Of a stretch of 7,259 bases of DNA, positions 6,149 through 7,259 are shown piece by piece. A program made the position numbers and the translations under genes. The DNA is taken from contig DUIS01000016.1 in the NCBI GenBank assembly GCA_013330215.1, positions 1-7,259 of the forward strand. The letters run 5' to 3'. The notes under the pieces were generated by a model. That model ran no database searches and was not told the origin of the DNA. It worked only from the letters and a program-made list of their open reading frames with translations. The stretch comes from Microcaldota archaeon (GTDB lineage: Archaea > Micrarchaeota > Micrarchaeia > Micrarchaeales > Micrarchaeaceae). Within the stretch, counting starts at the first letter, position 1. Each line of letters begins with the position of its first letter.

Positions 6149-6153
6149 AAAAA

Positions 6154-6159
6154 CATCCT
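6154..6159 (-). promoter_or_regulatory. Ribosome binding site of secE
   Basis: AGGATG on the minus strand lies five bases before the ATG at 6148, close to the SD core AGGAGG. AT-rich TTATTATTATAGG further upstream (about 6188-6176) is a plausible TATA region with transcription start near 6157. Confidence 0.45.
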
Positions 6160-6196
6160 AGACGCTTAGAAGCACCTATAATAATAAGGGAAGAGC

Positions 6197-6205
6197 TTTA
6201 ATATT
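6197..6205 (+). promoter_or_regulatory. TATA-like box of thiI
   Basis: TTTAATATT ends 29 bases before the thiI ATG at 6235, which places transcription start close to the start codon. No SD-like site is seen between them, so a leaderless or very short-leader mRNA is likely. The box lies in the 86-base divergent gap shared with secE. Confidence 0.45.
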
Positions 6206-6234
6206 CTTTTGCTAGGTTACTTCCATATGGCACG

Positions 6235-7259
6235 ATGTCTGATCAAATGGCACAGTATGATGGGATAGTGATACATTTCGGGGAGATATGGCTAAAGGGC
6301 GGCAACAGAAACTCATTCATCCTGATGCTTTACGATAACATAAAGTGCTCGCTCAGGGACGAGCATTACGCAAGGCTCGAGAACGCGCGGGACAGGTTCT
6401 TCCTTGAGACCGACAAGAAGTCGGACCTTGAATCCATAGAGTCGAAACTCTCAAAGGTATTCGGCATAAGCTGGTTTGCCCCGGCAGTAGTTTCGGAGAG
6501 CAGCTTGGGCAGCATATTGAAGGCGGCGAATGCGCTGCTCTCGAAAAAGGACACGGTGCGGATAGTGCCGAACAGGGCGCTGAAGACCCTGAGCTTCAAT
6601 TCGGCTGACGTTGTCACGCACTTCATAAAGAATTCCGACAAACTTAACTTCAAGATCGACAAGGATGCAAAGAGGGACCTTTACGTAAGCATCACTAAAA
6701 ACCGCGCCTTCATCTACGACAGGAAGATCCAGGGGGCAAAGGGGCTTCCGGTGGGCTCTTCAGGAAACGCTGTCGTGCTCTTCTCTGGGGGAATAGATTC
6801 CCCAGTCGCTGCATACTATGCGATGAAGAGAGGATTGCATCCCGTGTATCTTCACGTCCACGCATTCCAGAACAACGATGACGAAAAGCTGTCAAAGATA
6901 AGGGACCTTGCAAAGCACCTCTCGGCCTATTCGTGCGGGTCTGTACTTTACTGCGTCCCTGGGCATGTCTTCCAGTCAAGCGCCATGAGGATACCTAGAA
7001 GGTACGAGCTAGTCATGTTCAAGCTCTTCATGCACAGGCTTGCGGAGAGGATCGCGAAGAAGGAAAGGGCCGAGTGCATAGTGACTGGCGAGAGCCTTGG
7101 CCAGGTGGCATCGCAGACGCTCAGCAACCTCACCACATCGCAGCAGGGGATAAAGCCGCTGATAATGAGGCCGCTGATCGGGTTCGACAAGCAGGAGATA
7201 ATAAACGTGGCCAGCCAGATAGGCACGTTCGAGATGTCGATAATCAAGTACAGGGACGT
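6235..7259 (+). CDS. thiI: tRNA 4-thiouridine synthase ThiI, 3'-partial
   Basis: The 341 visible residues match ThiI, which adenylates U8 of tRNA and transfers sulfur to form s4U; some members also serve thiazole synthesis. The N-terminal ferredoxin-like part has HFGEIWLKGGNRNSF (14-28). The THUMP domain spans roughly 60-165. The linker GLPVGSSG is at 170-177. The PP-loop motif SGGIDSP is at 184-190. The region GESLGQVASQTLSNL is at 285-299, and PLI-x-FDKQEIINVASQIGT follows at 314-331. The frame stays open to the right edge, which falls just before the place where bacterial ThiI carries its conserved PP-loop-domain cysteine, so neither that residue nor any rhodanese domain can be judged. The Cys pair found in methanogen ThiI appears to be Leu259 and Phe262 here. 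ATG at 6235 is chosen; the ATG at 6227 is out of frame and soon stops. Met5 (6247) is an alternative. Confidence 0.93.
   Translation, partial: MSDQMAQYDGIVIHFGEIWLKGGNRNSFILMLYDNIKCSLRDEHYARLENARDRFFLETDKKSDLESIESKLSKVFGISWFAPAVVSESSLGSILKAANALLSKKDTVRIVPNRALKTLSFNSADVVTHFIKNSDKLNFKIDKDAKRDLYVSITKNRAFIYDRKIQGAKGLPVGSSGNAVVLFSGGIDSPVAAYYAMKRGLHPVYLHVHAFQNNDDEKLSKIRDLAKHLSAYSCGSVLYCVPGHVFQSSAMRIPRRYELVMFKLFMHRLAERIAKKERAECIVTGESLGQVASQTLSNLTTSQQGIKPLIMRPLIGFDKQEIINVASQIGTFEMSIIKYRD

Noticed and set aside
6366..7247. Minus-strand open frames opposite thiI.
   Set aside because: They are shadows of the ThiI frame, which has all expected THUMP and PP-loop motifs.

Overview
The window is archaeal. 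The evidence is an archaeal-type YchF GTPase with the Cys-bearing insert ELGVKC...NSLC, a one-helix Sec61-gamma/SecE, an archaeal RqcH (NEMF/Rqc2-type) C-terminal half ending in a LPxGxFRI-like tail, a THUMP/PP-loop ThiI, a tRNA without an encoded CCA end, TATA-like boxes about 25-35 bases ahead of start sites, and heavy use of ATA and AGG codons. The very tight packing and a gene holding only half of a normally fused protein fit a small-genome lineage (DPANN, perhaps ARMAN/Micrarchaeota-like). That placement is inference; nothing here fixes the taxon.

Layout, left to right. A plus-strand gene for a four-helix membrane protein of unknown function (7-537, possibly open at the left edge) meets ychF (538-1704, minus) tail to tail with no spacer. 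Upstream of ychF on the same strand is an APC-superfamily amino acid permease (1709-3025), so permease-ychF is a two-gene operon. A 64-base divergent intergenic region follows with one TATA-like element that can be read both ways. It separates the permease from tRNA-Leu(CAG) at 3090-3174. Fifteen bases after the tRNA starts an ABC-2 type transporter operon: an ATPase (3189-4043) and a six-helix permease (4050-4859). Facing it is a small two-helix membrane protein (4912-5112, minus) with its own TATA box and Shine-Dalgarno (SD) site. Next come secE and an RqcH C-terminal-half gene (minus, 6148 down to 5175), overlapping by four bases. Divergent from secE is thiI (6235 to the right edge, incomplete).

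Functional themes. Much of the window concerns translation and the ribosome exit site: YchF (ribosome-associated GTPase), the RqcH half (tailing of stalled nascent chains), SecE (translocon docked at the tunnel exit), ThiI (s4U8 in tRNA) and a tRNA-Leu that carries the U8 target. The rest is membrane transport: the amino acid permease, the ABC-2 transporter and two unassigned membrane proteins.

The points most worth a second look are the RqcH gene that begins exactly where the C-terminal half of the fused protein normally begins, its overlap with secE, the tRNA-ABC junction that suggests a tRNA-processed mRNA 5' end, and the shared divergent TATA element. No phage, insertion sequence, CRISPR array or defence system was seen. 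I do not see a convincing wholly new system here.
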